Below, in pieces: positions 51,042-60,126 of a DNA stretch of 64,000 bases. The notes beneath the pieces were generated by a model. It did not search any database. It saw only the letters and a program-made list of their open reading frames with translations, and was not told the DNA's origin. Origin of the DNA: Duganella flavida (GTDB lineage: Bacteria > Pseudomonadota > Gammaproteobacteria > Burkholderiales > Burkholderiaceae_D). The position numbers and the translations under genes were made by a program. Positions within the stretch are counted from its first letter, which is position 1; every line of letters starts with the position of its first letter. Where the stretch lies: NCBI RefSeq assembly GCF_009857445.1, contig NZ_WWCN01000017.1, positions 87,520 through 151,519 of the forward strand. The letters are read 5' to 3'.

Positions 51042-51782
51042 ATGCAAAACACGGTACATTTTATTCTCCAGGGTAAAGGCGGCATCGGCAAGACGCTGGT
51101 CTCGACCATCCTTGCGCAATGGATCGCGGGCAAGGACTTGGCCGAAGGCCAGCAGCCGCTGCGCTGCTACGATACCGACCAGGAGAATGCGACCTTCTCG
51201 CGCTACAAGGCGATGAACGTCAAGCATGTGCCGGTAATGACCGACAGCCGCACCATCGACAACAAGCGCTTCGACGCGCTGATGATCGACCTGCTGGAAG
51301 AAGAAGGCAACTGCGTGATCGACAACGGCGCCAATACCTTCTCGCCGCTGATGGGCTACCTGATCGAGAACGACTGCTTTGCGCTGCTGCAGGAATCGGG
51401 CCGCAAGGTCTACATCCACACCATCGTCGGCGGCGGCGATACGCTGCACGACACCGCCATGGGCTTTGTCTCCACCGCCAAGGCCACCTCGGTGCCGCTG
51501 GTGCTGTGGGAGAACGAACACTTCGGCCTGCTGCAATCGGCGGCCGGCAAGCAATTCATCGAATCGCAAACCTATGCCGACAACGCGCAGCGCGTGGTGG
51601 GCCGCGTGGTGCTGTCGGCGCGCAATGCCGACACCTTCGGCGCCGACATCAAGAAAATGAACACGGCGCGCCTGACCGCCACCGAAGTGCGCGAGAGCGA
51701 CAAATTCAACGTGATGGAAAAGCAGCGCATCAAGGTGGTGTTCCGCGACCTGTTCGAGCAACTCGACAACGTGCAGTGGTAA
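51042..51782 (+). CDS. TraL-like P-loop ATPase
   Basis: 246 residues from ATG 51042 (AGGAG six bases upstream; a TTG just before is in frame). Deviant Walker A QGKGGIGKTLVSTIL, then CYDTDQENATFSRYKAMNV and CVIDNGANTFSPLMGYLIEN: this closely follows TraL, the ParA/MinD-like protein of IncP-type conjugation regions. Ends QRIKVVFRDLFEQL, as TraL does. Encoded with a TraM-like protein 6 bp downstream. No relaxase or secretion genes are present, so this is an orphan chromosomal copy. Confidence 0.8.
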   Translation: MQNTVHFILQGKGGIGKTLVSTILAQWIAGKDLAEGQQPLRCYDTDQENATFSRYKAMNVKHVPVMTDSRTIDNKRFDALMIDLLEEEGNCVIDNGANTFSPLMGYLIENDCFALLQESGRKVYIHTIVGGGDTLHDTAMGFVSTAKATSVPLVLWENEHFGLLQSAAGKQFIESQTYADNAQRVVGRVVLSARNADTFGADIKKMNTARLTATEVRESDKFNVMEKQRIKVVFRDLFEQLDNVQW

Positions 51783-51788
51783 GCCGGC

Positions 51789-52274
51789 ATGGACCAGCAA
51801 AAGCTGCGCACCCTCGTATTTGAAAAGACCGGCGTCCGCATCGATGTGGACGACCCGGTGTTCGCGCTGGTGGCGCTGAACGAGGCGGTGCTGGAAGAAG
51901 CGGTGGAACGCCACATCGCGCGCATCGACGCTGCTTCCGCCAACTTGCTGCAGCAGGCCCAGCACCATGGCCACGGCCACGCTGCGGCGGAGCACCCGCC
52001 CGGCTACGTGCCGACGCCGTCCGCCGGCATGGTGCGACCGATCGCGACCCAGACCGCTGCGATCACTCCGCGCGAACTGCGCCTGCTAGGCGCCGCCGCC
52101 GGCATCGCCCTCGCCACCGCCCTGATCGTGCTAGGCGGCCAGGCCGCCTTCCATAACAATGGCCTGACACCGGAGCAAACTCTAGCCCTGCAAAAAGCTG
52201 AGAAACTGGAACAAGCGATCCAGAAGCTCGATCCGAAAACCCGCGCAGAACTGGAAGCGGCACTGCAAAAATAA
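51789..52274 (+). CDS. TraM-like membrane protein
   Basis: 161 residues. The N-terminus LRTLVFEKTGVRIDVDDPVF is the hallmark start of IncP TraM-like proteins (xxGVRIxxDDPxF). A His-rich segment (QHHGHGHAAAEH), one TM helix (about 100-119, LLGAAAGIALATALIVLGG) and a C-terminal helix (ALQKAEKLEQAIQKLD) follow. The gene order TraL-TraM is kept. Function in conjugation is poorly known even in plasmids; here it may have a housekeeping or envelope role. Confidence 0.7.
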   Translation: MDQQKLRTLVFEKTGVRIDVDDPVFALVALNEAVLEEAVERHIARIDAASANLLQQAQHHGHGHAAAEHPPGYVPTPSAGMVRPIATQTAAITPRELRLLGAAAGIALATALIVLGGQAAFHNNGLTPEQTLALQKAEKLEQAIQKLDPKTRAELEAALQK

Positions 52275-52282
52275 GGAACGTT

Positions 52283-52933
52283 ATGCACTTTGAAGTCCCT
52301 AAAGCAAAGACCTTCAAGGAATTCGGCAGCGAGTACCTGATGATCGTAGTCAGTATCATCACGGCGCTGGCGCTGGAGCATACCGTGCAGACGCTGCATC
52401 ACAGCCACCAGGCCCACGAGGCGGCGAGCAAGATCGACGCCGAGATCCAGGTCAACATCAAGGAGCTCGATACCACGCTGACCCACAATAATGCGCAGGT
52501 AGCCAAGCTGGAATCGCTGCGCACCGAACTGCTGGCCGGCATCCATGACAAGACCGATGAGCCGGCGCTGATCAAGCAGCTGAACCTGAAGGACCGCCTC
52601 AGCCTGGCCGTGCACGTGCCCTCCTTGCGGCGCGAGGCATGGGAAGTAGCGGTGGCCAGCCAGGCCGTCAGCTGGATGCCGCGCGAACAACTGGAACGCT
52701 ATTCCAGCGTGTACGCCGGCATGCGCGACATGCAGGCGATCAGTCTCAGCGGCACCAACAATTTCCTCAATGGCCCGCAAATGCAGGACACCATCAGCAA
52801 TCTGCAAATGGGCCAAACCGACACCAAGGCCCTGTACCGCACGCTGCGCCAGATGATAGGTGCCTACGAAAGCATCGACGGCAACCTGCAAGGCTTGCGC
52901 GACGACCTCGCCAAGAGCACCAAGGCCGAATAA
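52283..52933 (+). CDS. Hypothetical N-terminally anchored protein, third gene of TraL/TraM operon
   Basis: 216 residues. One TM helix near 18-35 (YLMIVVSIITALALEH) is followed by a long, mostly helical periplasmic or cytoplasmic part with coiled-coil character (AAKIDAEIQVNIKEL-like stretch, LAKLESLRTELL) and a conserved-looking LRREAWEVAVASQAVSWM segment. No family recognised; the layout resembles DUF6090-type proteins. It starts 8 bp after the TraM-like gene with AAGGA upstream, so all three genes form one operon. Confidence 0.72.
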   Translation: MHFEVPKAKTFKEFGSEYLMIVVSIITALALEHTVQTLHHSHQAHEAASKIDAEIQVNIKELDTTLTHNNAQVAKLESLRTELLAGIHDKTDEPALIKQLNLKDRLSLAVHVPSLRREAWEVAVASQAVSWMPREQLERYSSVYAGMRDMQAISLSGTNNFLNGPQMQDTISNLQMGQTDTKALYRTLRQMIGAYESIDGNLQGLRDDLAKSTKAE

Positions 52934-52956
52934 CGACTGCCCCGGCAGTTTGTGCT

Positions 52957-52982
52957 AACATATGAACACCTATTCATTTGTT
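52957..52982. promoter_or_regulatory. 12-2-12 ArsR/SmtB-type operator
   Basis: Inverted repeat AACATATGAACA (52957-52968), two bases, TATTCATTTGTT (52971-52982); ten of twelve positions are symmetric. This is the classic SmtB/CzrA/ArsR operator form, with TGAACA and TATTCA halves. It ends seven bases before the repressor start, so it should cover the ribosome site or promoter and give autoregulation of the repressor-exporter operon. Confidence 0.8.
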
Positions 52983-52989
52983 AGCAATC

Positions 52990-53316
52990 ATGAGCTGCCA
53001 GCACGACTACTCCACCTGCGATCCCCAGATCGCCCAATTGGCTGACTTATTCCACCTGCTCGGTGATCCGACGCGCCTGCGCATCGTGCTGGCCTGTATG
53101 CCGGCGCCGATTGCCGTCTCCGAGATCGCCGCTACACTGGAACTGAGCGGCTCGCTGGTCAGCCACCACCTGCGCCTGCTGCGCGCCGCCCGCATCGTCA
53201 AATCCGAACGCCAGGGCAAGCAAGTTTTCTACTCCGCCGCCGATGCCCATATCAGCGGCGTACTCAACGATATGCTGGAACATATCGCCGAACCTTCCAC
53301 CGGGACCGAAGCATGA
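52990..53316 (+). CDS. Zinc-sensing ArsR/SmtB-family repressor
   Basis: 108 residues from ATG 52990; a TTG at 52978 is in frame but overlaps the operator. Winged helix with IAVSEIAATLELSGSLVSHHLRLLRAARIV. The C-terminal helix carries Asp85, His87, His98 and Glu101, exactly the spacing (0, 2, 13, 16) of the alpha-5 zinc site of SmtB/CzrA. There is no CxC alpha-3 site for arsenite, lead or cadmium. It therefore should release DNA on binding Zn2+ or Co2+. The stop overlaps the CDF exporter start by four bases. Confidence 0.9.
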   Translation: MSCQHDYSTCDPQIAQLADLFHLLGDPTRLRIVLACMPAPIAVSEIAATLELSGSLVSHHLRLLRAARIVKSERQGKQVFYSAADAHISGVLNDMLEHIAEPSTGTEA

Positions 53317-54328
53317 GCAAGCACCACGACCATCACCACCATGATCACGATCACGATCATGACCACCACCATGGCCACGATCATGGCCACAGCCATGCCC
53401 ACGGCCACCATCATCACCACGGCGACCCGAACACTATGGGCCGCGCGTTTGCCATCGCCATCGTGCTCAACACGGTGTTCGTGGCGATCGAATTTTTCTA
53501 CGGCTTCCTGGCCAACTCCACCGCGCTGATGGCCGATGCCGGCCACAACCTGTCCGACGTGCTGGGCCTGATGCTGGCCTGGGGCGCGGCCATCCTCGCC
53601 AAACGTGCCCCAAATAACCAGTACACCTACGGCCTGCGCAGCACTTCGATGCTGGCCGCGCTGTTCAACGCCATGCTGCTGATGGCGGCCTGCGGCGGTA
53701 TCGCTTGGGAAGCCGTGCAGCAGCTGACACATCCGGAGCCGGTGGCCGGCCTGACGGTGTCGGTGGTGGCTGGTGTCGGCATCCTGATTAACGGCTTCTC
53801 GGCCTGGCTGTTCATGTCCGGCAGCAAGGACGACATCAACATCCGCGGCGCCTACCTGCACATGGCGGCCGATGCCGCCATCTCGCTGGGCGTGCTGGTC
53901 GCCGGTGTGATCGTGCGCTACAGCGGCTGGAACTGGCTGGACCCGCTGGTCAGTATGATCATCGTGGCGTTTATTGTGATCAGTACCTGGTCGCTGCTCA
54001 AGCAGTCGCTGCGCATGATGCTGGCCGCCGTGCCGGACAATGTGGACCGTAGCAAGATCGAGCAATTCCTGCGCAAGCAGCCGGGTGTGAGCGAGGTGTG
54101 CGACCTGCACATCTGGGCCATGAGCACTACCGAGAATGCGCTGACCGCACAGCTGGTGACGCCGTCCGGCTATCCAGGCGACGCGGCGATCGACGCCATC
54201 AGCAAGGAACTGCGCGAGGAATTCTCGATCCAGCACAGCACCCTGCAAATCCGCCTCGGCGCCAGCGAGCAGGAGTGCTGTTTAAAAACGCCGGCAGCCG
54301 AACCCGTCAGCGCTCACGCCCACGCACA

Positions 54329-54332
<4 letters not shown>
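53313..54332 (+). CDS. Cation diffusion facilitator, Zn2+/metal:H+ antiporter (CzcD/ZitB-like)
   Basis: 339 residues. A long His-rich N-terminus (about 20 His in residues 4-37), six TM helices with metal-site residues in MADAGHNLSDV (TM2) and YLHMAADAAISLG (TM5), and a C-terminal cytoplasmic domain with LHIWAMSTTENALTA. The C-terminal tail again ends in His (SAHAHAH). Exports zinc, perhaps cobalt or cadmium. Controlled by the zinc sensor with which it is translationally coupled. Confidence 0.93.
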
Positions 54333-55261
<929 letters not shown>

Positions 55262-55303
55262 GAAGAACCTCCGAGTTCGGGACGGAGGTTCCAGTCTACG
55301 CTT

Positions 55304-55792
55304 TTATTTGACGTCCACCAGTTCTACGTCGAAGATCAAGGCCGAATTCGGCGGGATGTTGCTGCCGGGACTCGGACGCGAACCGTAGGCCAGGTCGGAC
55401 GGAATGATCAGGGTACGCTTGCCGCCCACCTTCATGCCCTTGATGCCCTGGTCCCAGCCCTTGATCACGCGGCCGGCGCCCAGCACGAAGTCGAGCGGCT
55501 CACCGCGCGGGATCGAGGTATCGAACAGCTTGCCGTGCATCTGCTTGGCCAGCGGACGGTACAGCCAGCCCGAGTAGTGCATGTAGACGGTGGCGCCGGT
55601 GGTGGCTTCCTTGCCGGTGCCGACCACGGTATCGGTGATGATCAGCTGCTCGGCAGCCGGGCCCGGCGTGGCCGAGCCAACCACGACCGGCGCAGCAGGG
55701 GCAGCTGGCGCGGCAGCAGGCTGGGCCAATTGCTGTGCTTGGGCGAAGGCCGCAGCCAGCAAGATTGCAACGAAAACGGCACTACGCTTCAT
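55304..55792 (-). CDS. FKBP-type peptidyl-prolyl cis-trans isomerase (periplasmic)
   Basis: 162 residues from ATG 55792, the start that gives a signal peptide (MKRSAVFVAILLAAAFAQA). A short Ala/Pro linker, then an FKBP domain with VYMHYSGWLY, GEPLDFVLGAGRVIKGWDQGIKGM, LIIPSDLAYGSR and NSALIFDVELVDV. Helps fold proline-containing exported proteins. It lies 42 bp upstream of cysK on the same strand and may share a transcript with tcdA before it. Confidence 0.93.
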   Translation of the reverse strand: MKRSAVFVAILLAAAFAQAQQLAQPAAAPAAPAAPVVVGSATPGPAAEQLIITDTVVGTGKEATTGATVYMHYSGWLYRPLAKQMHGKLFDTSIPRGEPLDFVLGAGRVIKGWDQGIKGMKVGGKRTLIIPSDLAYGSRPSPGSNIPPNSALIFDVELVDVK

Positions 55793-55839
55793 GTGGATTC
55801 TTTCGATGAGTTCTGTAGACAACTCGGAATGATAACAAA

Positions 55840-56679
55840 CTAGACGGCCTCTGGGGACGTAGTTGGCAGTGCATCATCGGCCAAGCGGCGCAGCGCGTGG
55901 CCGGCGGCCACCATGCCGAAGGTGGCGGTAACCACCATCGCCGAGCCGAAGCCGGCGCAATTGAGGCCGGTGACGCCGCCATTGCGGTCGTCGCCATCGA
56001 CCGTGCAGACCTCGCCGGTTTCCGGGAATTTCAGCGGCTCCATCGAGAACACGGCGTCGATGTGGAACTTGGTCTTCTCGCCGCGCGGGAAACCGTACTG
56101 GGCGCGCATGATCTTGCGCACTTTTTTCAGCAGCGGTTCCTGCTCGGTCCTGGCCAGGTCGCGCACCGAGATTTGTGCGGCGTCGGTCTTGCCGCCGGCG
56201 CTGCCGATGGTGATCACCGGCATATCGTGACGGCGGGCCCAGGCCAGCATGGCGGCCTTGGCTTTGACGGAGTCGGTGGCGTCGATCAGGTAATCGTACT
56301 GGCCAGCGCCCATCATCTGTTCGAGGTTGTCCGGCTCGACAAACTCCTCGATCTGGTTGACCTTGCAGAATGGGTTGATCTGGGCGATGCGCTCAGCTAA
56401 TGCCGTAATCTTGGCCATGCCGACGGTGCTGCTCAGGGCCTGGATCTGGCGGTTGATATTCGACTCGGCCACGTTATCGAGGTCGATCAGCGTGAGCTGG
56501 CCGATGGCGCTGCGCGCCAGCGCCTCGACTATCCACGAACCAACGCCGCCCACACCGACCACGCAAACGTGGGCGGTGCGGAAACGTTCCAGCGCGTGCG
56601 CGCCGTACAGGCGGGCAATGCCGCCGAAACGCCGCTCGAAGTCGACGTCGTCAAACTGGGAAGAAGGAAGGCTGTTCAT
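55840..56679 (-). CDS. tcdA: tRNA threonylcarbamoyladenosine dehydratase
   Basis: 279 residues, E1/ThiF-like. ATP-binding VCVVGVGGVGSWIVEALARS, DLDNVAESNINRQ, the central YLIDATDSVKAKAAMLAW and RLKKVRKIMRAQYGFPRGEK-like C-terminal part match TcdA/CsdL. It cyclises t6A37 to ct6A in ANN-decoding tRNAs. Divergent from 56756, with 76 bp between the starts. Confidence 0.92.
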   Translation of the reverse strand: MNSLPSSQFDDVDFERRFGGIARLYGAHALERFRTAHVCVVGVGGVGSWIVEALARSAIGQLTLIDLDNVAESNINRQIQALSSTVGMAKITALAERIAQINPFCKVNQIEEFVEPDNLEQMMGAGQYDYLIDATDSVKAKAAMLAWARRHDMPVITIGSAGGKTDAAQISVRDLARTEQEPLLKKVRKIMRAQYGFPRGEKTKFHIDAVFSMEPLKFPETGEVCTVDGDDRNGGVTGLNCAGFGSAMVVTATFGMVAAGHALRRLADDALPTTSPEAV

Positions 56680-56755
56680 CCCGCCATTTTAACGGACAGC
56701 GGCACAATCAATGCTAATATCAAATTTGACAACATTCGTCCAAGAAAGGTTTGCC

Positions 56756-57814
56756 ATGCGCCTGTGCTTGCCGCTCCTCCTCTGTTGCGCCACCGCCGTC
56801 GCCGCCGTGCCGGACCAGCAAGACCAAGACATGTTGCGTAATCTGCGCGGCAACCTGGCGCGCTCCTTTGAGCTGTCGCCGGAATTGCCGCTGGATGCCG
56901 AACTGCGCGCCAGCGCGACCGCCCTCAGCGCCGCCCACCTCGAACGCATCAACGCCCTGCTGCCGGCCTGGCTGGCGGAAGAACGCCAGCAGCAAATCGC
57001 CAGCGGCAAGCAAAACGAGCAGTGGTATCCGCTGTTCGCGACATGGGCGCGGGTGCTGAACGAACTGGCGCTATGGCAGCTGGAGCCGGGCGACACCGCC
57101 TACGAGCAAACCACGCTGGCCGTGATAGCCAGCGCACCGCAAGCGTGCAAGCTGCACAGCGATCCCCGTTTCACCGACTACGCCAGCCGCATCGCCCGCA
57201 TCCAGCAACTGCCGGCGGCCCAGCGGCCAGCGATGCTGGCGGCCGAACGCGAACTGCTGGCGCACTGGGGCAAGCCTCGTCCGGCACCGGCCGCGTGGCC
57301 CGAGCCGCTGCCGCAGGACGCCGCGCAGGCCCTGCTCAACTCGAATGCCAAAGACCGGCCAGCCCTGCCGCCGATGTTGGCCATGCAGCTGCTGGTCGAT
57401 AAGAAAAACTACGCCACCTTCGCACCCGAAGACCAATGCCTGTTGCAGCAATGGTGGCTCAAGCGCAGTCTGCAACAGGGCGTGGCGCCGGCGGCCGCCC
57501 TGAATGCTTTCCGCTATGGCACTCTGATCAGCGTCGATATGCGCTTTGCCGGCATGTTCGAACCGGCGGCCGCCAACGGCAAGCCGCCCTACCCGCCCAT
57601 CGCCACCCGCTTCCATGCTGAGGGCGCCACCGTCGGGCAAGTCAAGCTGCAGCAAGCGAGTGTGGTGGAGCGCAAGATCACCGTGCCGGGCATCCGCGGC
57701 GTGCGGCCAGTGGCGTTTGAAACCCTGTTCGACGCGCCAACGCTGAAGTACGCGCAGGACAGCAAGCTGCCCAAATTCCAGCTGGTATGGAAACTGGAGG
57801 ACACCCAGCCATGA
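56756..57814 (+). CDS. Uncharacterised exported protein, first of a pair
   Basis: 352 residues from ATG 56756 (AAAGG upstream) with signal peptide MRLCLPLLLCCATAVAA. Mainly helical first 180 residues (LERINALLPAWLAEERQQQI, YASRIARIQQLP), then a region with a proline-rich GKPPYPPIATRFHAEG and a beta-like end. No family recognised. Coupled by an ATGA overlap to a DUF4034-like gene, which suggests that the two proteins act together. Confidence 0.75.
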   Translation: MRLCLPLLLCCATAVAAVPDQQDQDMLRNLRGNLARSFELSPELPLDAELRASATALSAAHLERINALLPAWLAEERQQQIASGKQNEQWYPLFATWARVLNELALWQLEPGDTAYEQTTLAVIASAPQACKLHSDPRFTDYASRIARIQQLPAAQRPAMLAAERELLAHWGKPRPAPAAWPEPLPQDAAQALLNSNAKDRPALPPMLAMQLLVDKKNYATFAPEDQCLLQQWWLKRSLQQGVAPAAALNAFRYGTLISVDMRFAGMFEPAAANGKPPYPPIATRFHAEGATVGQVKLQQASVVERKITVPGIRGVRPVAFETLFDAPTLKYAQDSKLPKFQLVWKLEDTQP

Positions 57815-58800
57815 CATCCCTGATCCGCAAACTCTTGCCGTCACTGCTGCTATGCGTCGCCGCGAGCGCTGGCGCCGCCGAAGAATCGCCCATCACCACG
57901 CAAGCCATCCAGGCCTTCTGGTGGGGCGACTTTGCCGCGCTGGAGCAGCAAAACGCCGCGCTGCGCCAGCCCGGCCACGTCAACAGCGAGGGCGTACTGG
58001 ATCTGGAATGGTTCCGCATCGGCGTGAACCGGGTGGTCGACAACAGCAGCAACGAGGCCTACTTGCAGGAGCTGGAAAAGCTGACGCTGCAGTGGGCCAA
58101 AGAGCATCCACAATCGGCGCTGGCCCATATCCTGTACGCCCAGGTGCTGGTAGCGCACGGCTGGGCCTATCGCGGCACCGGCTTCGTCAAGGATGTGCCG
58201 CCGGAGGCATGGAAGGATTTCGAAAACTACCAGCACCGCGCCGCCCAGTACCTGCTGGAACACGCCGATGTCGCGCTGACCGACAGCTACGGCCACGCGG
58301 TCCTGCTCAACATCGCCAAGACCATGAACTGGGACGACCAGCAAATCTGGGACATCCTCAACGACGGCCTGAAGCGCAATCCGGACGATACCAGCCTGTA
58401 CTTCACCGCCCTGACCGGCCTGCTGCCCAAGTGGGGCGGCGACAACAAGCGGCTGGACCGCTTCATCCGCAAGGCCACCGAGCAGACCAAGGCGCAATTC
58501 GGCAGCGGCATGTATTCGCGCCTGTACTCGGCAGCGGCGGATGACGACTACGGCCACGCCCTGTTCGAAGACAGCCACGTCGACTGGCCGACCATGAAGC
58601 AAAGCTATGAAGATATGCTCTCACGCTACCCCAGCACCGGCCGCCGCAACCGCTACGCCCACATGGCCTGTTTAGCCAAAGATAAAGCCACGCTGCTGGC
58701 CCAGTTCGATCTGCTGGGCAAGCAGCTCAAGCCCGATGCCTGGGGCCCGAACGGCGAGCGCAGCCTCGAAAGCTGCCAGCGCTGGGCCAGGCAGGGCTAA
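57811..58800 (+). CDS. DUF4034-like exported protein
   Basis: 329 residues from ATG 57811, signal peptide (LIRKLLPSLLLCVAASAGA). Helical repeats reminiscent of TPR-like DUF4034 proteins: WWGDFAALEQQNAALRQPG, EHPQSALAHILYAQVLVAHGWAYRGTGF, and LFEDSHVDWPTMKQSYEDML, with a C-terminal pair NRYAHMACLAKDKATLLAQF. Function unknown. Second gene of a coupled pair with 56756-57814. Confidence 0.78.
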   Translation: MTSLIRKLLPSLLLCVAASAGAAEESPITTQAIQAFWWGDFAALEQQNAALRQPGHVNSEGVLDLEWFRIGVNRVVDNSSNEAYLQELEKLTLQWAKEHPQSALAHILYAQVLVAHGWAYRGTGFVKDVPPEAWKDFENYQHRAAQYLLEHADVALTDSYGHAVLLNIAKTMNWDDQQIWDILNDGLKRNPDDTSLYFTALTGLLPKWGGDNKRLDRFIRKATEQTKAQFGSGMYSRLYSAAADDDYGHALFEDSHVDWPTMKQSYEDMLSRYPSTGRRNRYAHMACLAKDKATLLAQFDLLGKQLKPDAWGPNGERSLESCQRWARQG

Positions 58801-58822
58801 GGAGGGCGAAGTATTTTAGAAT

Positions 58823-60088
58823 ATGCCTATTACCAGCCAGAGCCCCTACGCCATGAGCACTACTTTGTTCGACACCGCCCCAGATTTCAGCCAGCCGATC
58901 GCTGTACTGAAGCATTGCCACGACCGCATCCGCAAGCAGCTGCAAACCATGCAGAACTTACTCGGTCACTTGCCCAAGCACGGCGCCGACGCTGAGGCGC
59001 AGCAGGCTGCGCAGGCGGTGCTCAAGTATTTCAACAAGGCCGCCCACCTGCACCATGAGGACGAGGAGCAAAACCTGATCCCGATGCTGCAGGCTACCGC
59101 GCGTGAGGCCGATGCCGCCCTGCTCGCCGAGCTGGTGCCCGGCATCCTGGCTGGCCACCAGCAGATGGATAAGGACTGGTCTATAATCAAATCGCAACTT
59201 GAGCAGATTGCCAATGGCGCCAGCTCTACCCTCTCCGCCAATGATGTGACCCGTTTCTGCGACACCTACGCGGTCCACATGGTGGTGGAGGAAAGCAATA
59301 TCGCGCCGATGGCCAAGCGCCTGTTCAGCGCCGAGCAAATGGCGCAGCTGGGCAGCGCGATGCAGGTGCGGCGCGGGATTACCCCCGACCTGCCGATCAG
59401 CCAGGTGCCCGAACAACAAGCCGCGCCGAGCAACAACACCGTGGCCGACGGCGTGGTACTGGCGGATCTGCGCCTCGATTACGGCCGCGCCAGCCTGACG
59501 GAACATGATGTGCTAGACGATCCGATCGCCCAGTTCGGCAAGTGGTTTGAGGAAGCCTTGCACGCCAAGGTGAACGAGCCCAACGCGATGAGCGTGGCCA
59601 CGGTCGATGCGGACGGCAAGCCGAGCTCGCGCATCGTCCTGATCAAACAATACGATAGCCGGGGCTTTACCTGGTACACCAATTACGAAAGCCAGAAAGG
59701 CCAGCAATTGCGCGCCAATCCGCACGCGGCGTTGTTATTCTTTTGGAGTGAGCTGGAACGGCAGGTGCGTATCGAAGGCAAGGTGGTGCAAACCGCCGCC
59801 GAAGAGAGCGACAAGTATTTCTACAGCCGTCCGGTGAAGAGCCAGATCGCTGCCATCGCTTCGCAGCAGAGTGCGCCCATCGCCAACCGCGAGCTGATGG
59901 AAATCAACTACGAGGCGGCTGCGGCAGCCAGCGGCGAGCATCCGGTGCGGCCGGCGCACTGGGGCGGCTTCCGCCTCGATCCGGAGCGGATTGAATTCTG
60001 GCAGGGGCGCCGCTCGCGCTTCCATGACCGGATCGTGTATGTGAAACAAGCAGATGGCAGCTGGGTGAAGGAACGCCTGCAACCGTAG
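58823..60088 (+). CDS. Hemerythrin domain fused to pyridoxamine 5'-phosphate oxidase
   Basis: 421 residues from ATG 58823, or 411 from ATG 58853; neither has a well-spaced ribosome site. Residues 20-185 are a hemerythrin-like HHE four-helix bundle with His33, His78, Glu82, His112, His152 and Glu156 as likely di-iron ligands. Residues 210-421 are a complete PdxH: LDYGRASLTEHDV, NAMSVATVDADGKPSSRIVLIKQYD, GFTWYTNYESQKG, RQVRIEGKV, SRPVKSQIA, HWGGFRLDPERIEFWQG and HDRIVY. PdxH uses FMN and O2 to make pyridoxal phosphate, so an O2-binding partner domain is chemically sensible. The frame is unbroken. Confidence 0.9.
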   Translation: MPITSQSPYAMSTTLFDTAPDFSQPIAVLKHCHDRIRKQLQTMQNLLGHLPKHGADAEAQQAAQAVLKYFNKAAHLHHEDEEQNLIPMLQATAREADAALLAELVPGILAGHQQMDKDWSIIKSQLEQIANGASSTLSANDVTRFCDTYAVHMVVEESNIAPMAKRLFSAEQMAQLGSAMQVRRGITPDLPISQVPEQQAAPSNNTVADGVVLADLRLDYGRASLTEHDVLDDPIAQFGKWFEEALHAKVNEPNAMSVATVDADGKPSSRIVLIKQYDSRGFTWYTNYESQKGQQLRANPHAALLFFWSELERQVRIEGKVVQTAAEESDKYFYSRPVKSQIAAIASQQSAPIANRELMEINYEAAAAASGEHPVRPAHWGGFRLDPERIEFWQGRRSRFHDRIVYVKQADGSWVKERLQP

Positions 60089-60126
60089 GCGCGCCGCCCT
60101 CCCGCCAGCGCGGTGAGGAGGGTATC

